DNA from: Aestuariivirgaceae bacterium
Lineage (GTDB): Bacteria > Pseudomonadota > Alphaproteobacteria > Rhizobiales > Aestuariivirgaceae
NCBI GenBank assembly: GCA_028282065.1
Contig: JANQIR010000181.1
Span: forward strand, 1-36,258
Length of the DNA stretch: 36,258 nucleotides
Reading direction: 5' to 3'
A program made the position numbers and the translations under genes. This document shows, piece after piece, positions 33,495-36,258 of this stretch; the stretch's first letter is position 1, and every line of letters starts with the position of its first letter. The notes beneath the pieces are model-generated. The model worked only from the letters and a program-made list of their open reading frames with translations. It searched no databases and had not been told where the DNA came from.

Positions 33495-35540
33495 CTAGCG
33501 CCGCCTCCGGCGCCTGCGTGTTTCGCCGTCTCCGGAACTGTCCGCCGATGCAACGTCCTTCGGTTCGGGAAGGGTAACGGCTTCGCTCAAGTTTGGATAG
33601 GACGCCGTCTTATGCGGAATAGCCATGGCCTCGACGAAATGTTGCTGGAATTTCGGCTCTACAGCTGTTTCGATCTTATCGATCCACTGCACAACTTTCT
33701 CGATCTCCCGCCGCGCCTTGTTGTTGAGAAGAGCAATGCGCGCGCCGGTTCCGGCAGCATTTCCTGCCGCATACACCTTGTCGAGCGGGCAATCGGGAAT
33801 CATGCCAAGCACCATGGCGTACTTGACGTCGATATGGCTGCCGAATGCCCCGGCCAGGGTTATCTTGTCCACCTTGTCGATCTCAAGGTGGTCCATGAGC
33901 AGTTTGGCGCCCGCATAAAGTGCCGCCTTGGCCAGTTGGATCTGGCGCACGTCATTCTGGGTAATGCGGATTTCGGGTTCGCCCCTGCTGAGCACATAGG
34001 AGAAGGTTCGCCCGTCCGCTTCAACCCTGTCCGAGCGCGCCGCCATGGCGCCATCGACCACGCCGTCCTGATTGAGGATGCCTGCCAGATACATCTCGGC
34101 GAGGACCTCGATGATGCCTGATCCACAAATGCCGGTAACGCCGCCAACCGCTTTGGCCTGTTCGGCAAAACCGTCTTCGTCGGACCACTCTTCCACGCCG
34201 ATGATCCGGTAGCGCGGTTCCAGCGTTTCCGGGTCTATGCGAACGCGCTCGATCGCGCCGGGTGCCGCGCGCTGGCCGCCGGAAATCTGCGCGCCTTCGA
34301 AGGCTGGACCGGTCGGCGACGAGCAGGCGAGCAGGCGGTCGCGATTGCCCAGCACGATTTCGGCATTGGTTCCCACATCGACGATCAGCCAGTGCTCGTC
34401 CTGCAAGTGCGGGCTTTCCGACAGCACCACAGCGGCCGCATCTGCGCCGACATGTCCGGCAATGCAGGGCAGGACGTAGACACGCGCATCAGGATGCATG
34501 GCAAGGTCAATTTCGGTCGCCCAAAGTGTCTTCGCCGCATTGGTAGCAAGTGCGAAGGGCGCTCCGCCCAACTCCACCGGATCGATGCCCAAAACCAGGT
34601 GATGCATCACCGGGTTTCCGACGATGACCGCCTCAAGGATGTCGTTTCGGTCGACTGCGGCTTCCTCGGCCACCTGGAAGATAAGGGCATTGAGGCCGGT
34701 GCGCACGGCCTGCGTCATCTCTTCATCGCCGCCGGGGTTCATCATGACGTAAGACACCCGGCTCATCAGATCCTCGCCAAACCGGATTTGCGGATTCATG
34801 ATTCCTGAGGAAGCGACCACCTCGCCTGTCGACATGTTGCACATATGTGCGGCAATCGTGGTGGAGCCGATATCGATGGCCAGCCCGAAAATTCGGTCGT
34901 GGAAGCCGGGCCAGACCGCGATGATCCGTTGGCGTGAGCGGATATGTCCGTGATGAACGGCGACCGTAATCCGCCATTCGCCCTTTCGCAGCGCCCTTTG
35001 AAGCTGCGTCAGGGTTCTGAGATCCGTATAGACCTCGTCGATGCCCCACTGTTCTTTGAGCGCCTTGTAGACGCGCTCAAGATCGCCCGAAGGGTGATGC
35101 ATGTCCGGCTCGTCGACAACGATGTAATACAGGCGCGTCACCGGATCGAGTTCGATGTCGCGGGCTTCCGCGCGCTTTCGAACGACCTGCTTGTGCACCT
35201 GGCTTTCGGGCGGAACGTCTATGACGGCATCGCCGAGCAATTGGGTCTGGCAGGACAGCCTGCGGCCTGCCTGCAGGCCCCGCTTGGCGTCGTAACGTTC
35301 CTCGACCTTGGTGAAACCGTTCAAATGCGAGGCGTGTGAGGAAATGCCATGCTTGGCGAATTCTCCTTCCGACACCGCCACCTGGCAGCGTCCGCAGATC
35401 GCCCGGCCTCCACATACCGAATCGATGTCCACGCCAAGAGACCTTGCTGCCTGCAATACCGGCGTGCCGATCGGAAATCGGCCCCGCTTGCCCGATGGTG
35501 TGAAAACGATCAAGGCGTCTTGTGGCTCGTTTGTCGTCAT
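33495..35540 (-). CDS. RACo-type ferredoxin/ASKHA activator of corrinoid proteins
   Basis: Protein of 681 aa from ATG 35540; a TTG nine bases earlier is an alternative. The N-terminal [2Fe-2S] domain has Cys43, Cys49, Cys52 and Cys97 (CGGRAICGRC, LSCQTQ). A linker follows, then a long ASKHA ATPase region from about residue 220 (AIDIGSTTIAAHM, VDVGTNAEIVLGN, GICGSGIIEVLAEM, LAGAFGSHID). This is the layout of RACo/RamA proteins, which use ATP to reduce inactive Co(II) corrinoid proteins back to Co(I) for methyl transfer. No corrinoid protein or methyltransferase gene is in the window. They may lie beyond the right edge or elsewhere. The C-terminus ends in a run of seven arginines. Confidence 0.9.
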   Translation of the reverse strand: MTTNEPQDALIVFTPSGKRGRFPIGTPVLQAARSLGVDIDSVCGGRAICGRCQVAVSEGEFAKHGISSHASHLNGFTKVEERYDAKRGLQAGRRLSCQTQLLGDAVIDVPPESQVHKQVVRKRAEARDIELDPVTRLYYIVVDEPDMHHPSGDLERVYKALKEQWGIDEVYTDLRTLTQLQRALRKGEWRITVAVHHGHIRSRQRIIAVWPGFHDRIFGLAIDIGSTTIAAHMCNMSTGEVVASSGIMNPQIRFGEDLMSRVSYVMMNPGGDEEMTQAVRTGLNALIFQVAEEAAVDRNDILEAVIVGNPVMHHLVLGIDPVELGGAPFALATNAAKTLWATEIDLAMHPDARVYVLPCIAGHVGADAAAVVLSESPHLQDEHWLIVDVGTNAEIVLGNRDRLLACSSPTGPAFEGAQISGGQRAAPGAIERVRIDPETLEPRYRIIGVEEWSDEDGFAEQAKAVGGVTGICGSGIIEVLAEMYLAGILNQDGVVDGAMAARSDRVEADGRTFSYVLSRGEPEIRITQNDVRQIQLAKAALYAGAKLLMDHLEIDKVDKITLAGAFGSHIDVKYAMVLGMIPDCPLDKVYAAGNAAGTGARIALLNNKARREIEKVVQWIDKIETAVEPKFQQHFVEAMAIPHKTASYPNLSEAVTLPEPKDVASADSSGDGETRRRRRRR

Positions 35541-35560
35541 ATCCGCCAAAATCCCTGTTT

Positions 35561-36028
35561 ATGTCCTCAGCTAAAGGACGCATATTGCCTCTGCGTTCGG
35601 CCGCCGCTTCCGCGAGCGACCAATCTGTGCTGCCCAGCGCCGTCCGCACGGAACCCGCCCGCCATCAAATCAACATCTATATGGACCTGCCATCTCGAAT
35701 TGCCAGGGGGCTGCCGTCTCTTGGCGCACATCCCGGCGAGCCGTCTCTCAAGGATGGCGTCTTGGCGGAATTCACCGGCGTTGCGAACGTGTTCAAATGC
35801 GCTCAGGAACGAACGATCGTACCTGGTCAACCTGCCCAATTGCGCATCATGGGCAACCTTGGAGATGTTGTCACCGACGGCAGCGGCCTTTTCTGCGACC
35901 GGGACAATCTCGCAGAAAAGATCGAGGCGCTGGTGGGCGCCTCGCTACCTCAAGCTGCAACGAATAGCTGCTTTAATAAGAGCCACCCGCGCCTGTGCGC
36001 CTGCGATGCAGATCAAACACCGGCATAA
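35561..36028 (+). CDS. Hypothetical protein, divergent from RACo-type gene
   Basis: Possible 155-aa protein from ATG 35561 (GTG 35522 would overlap the RACo start). The segment from about 35790 to 35940 shows G/C-rich third codon positions and sensible composition (AQLRIMGNLGDVVTDGSGLF, CDRDNLAEKIEALVGASL), suggesting real coding. No domain is recognised and there is no ribosome site. Its last nine codons lie in the left arm of the 232-bp palindrome, so its 3' end may have been changed by that rearrangement. Confidence 0.3.
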   Translation: MSSAKGRILPLRSAAASASDQSVLPSAVRTEPARHQINIYMDLPSRIARGLPSLGAHPGEPSLKDGVLAEFTGVANVFKCAQERTIVPGQPAQLRIMGNLGDVVTDGSGLFCDRDNLAEKIEALVGASLPQAATNSCFNKSHPRLCACDADQTPA

Positions 36029-36232
36029 AGGCTAGAGCATGTTCCCGAAAAGTGTGTGCGGTTTTCGGATAAGAACATGCTCAATATCAAAGAGATAGAG
36101 CATTTTTTGTGAAACCTTGGTCACCAAAAATGCTCTATCTCTTTGATATTGAGCATGTTCTTTTCCGAAAACCGCACACACTTTTCGGGAACATGCTCTA
36201 GCCTTTTTGCCGGTGTTTGATCTGCATCGCAG
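36001..36232. repeat. 232-bp near-perfect palindrome containing repeat copy 3
   Basis: Arms 36001-36112 and 36121-36232 are 112 nt long with three mismatches (at 36026, 36070 and 36108) around an 8-nt centre. The core 36034-36199 has the order H2-linker-H1-linker-H2 of the palindromic element. The outer 31-33 bases on each side are non-repeat DNA duplicated in inverted orientation, including the end of the preceding open frame. Confidence 0.85.
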
Positions 36233-36258
36233 AAGTCGGGAGGCCAAGCGGTCTTAGG

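Noticed and set aside
36032-36247. 71-codon minus-strand frame
   Set aside because: Made almost entirely of the palindromic repeat.

Overview
The window reads as a chromosomal segment of a high-GC alphaproteobacterium, most likely of the order Hyphomicrobiales. This is inferred from protein character (PleC/DivJ-like kinase core, BTAD/TolB/TPR regulators, an rpiA-gor pair), high G+C at third codon positions, and a family of intergenic palindromes of the rhizobial type. No phage, insertion sequence, CRISPR array or rRNA is visible. One tRNA gene, tRNA-Val(CAC), lies at 26017-26092.

Left part (1-8100): two tandem paralogous AraC regulators on the minus strand are followed by an 840-bp gene-free gap. 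Next come a polyphosphate kinase 2, a divergent small GrlR-like protein, a sensor kinase whose N-terminal receiver lacks the phosphorylatable Asp, and an amidase-signature hydrolase.

Middle part (8100-19700): this is the most unusual region. A 1074-residue regulator, with an N-terminal winged helix and BTAD followed by two successive TolB-like plus TPR modules, sits between two closely related TPR proteins (551 and 546 aa). Both TPR proteins end in the same SCYCRQ tail. After them come the broken remains of a [2Fe-2S] ferredoxin domain, a SnoaL/NTF2-like protein, and a convergent SAM-cyclase-AAA-TPR protein. Just upstream of that cyclase lies a second relic, of another class III cyclase catalytic core. 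The region looks like an expanded and partly decaying TPR/cyclase signalling locus. Its ligand and output are unknown.

Stress block (19700-25730): katG is divergent from oxyR, which carries both redox cysteines. They are followed by a membrane-anchored LuxR-type regulator divergent from a Tat-exported CueO-like multicopper oxidase. Two near-identical 14-bp repeats lie 32 bp apart between the last two genes.

Right part (25730-36258): tRNA-Val, an MFS exporter, and phosphoglycolate phosphatase divergent from a gabD-rpiA-gor run. In that run rpiA starts at a TTG overlapping the gabD stop. Then come a probable minus-strand small-RNA unit, a CPBP-family membrane protease, a RACo-type corrinoid-protein activator, and one unassigned ORF. 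Composite palindromic elements occur at 26098, 32076 and 36034. The last is the core of a 232-bp near-perfect palindrome that also duplicates the flanking DNA. katG, oxyR and gor, together with the NADPH-forming capacity expected of GabD, suggest peroxide and redox defence. All functions are read from sequence and memory of families, without database searches.
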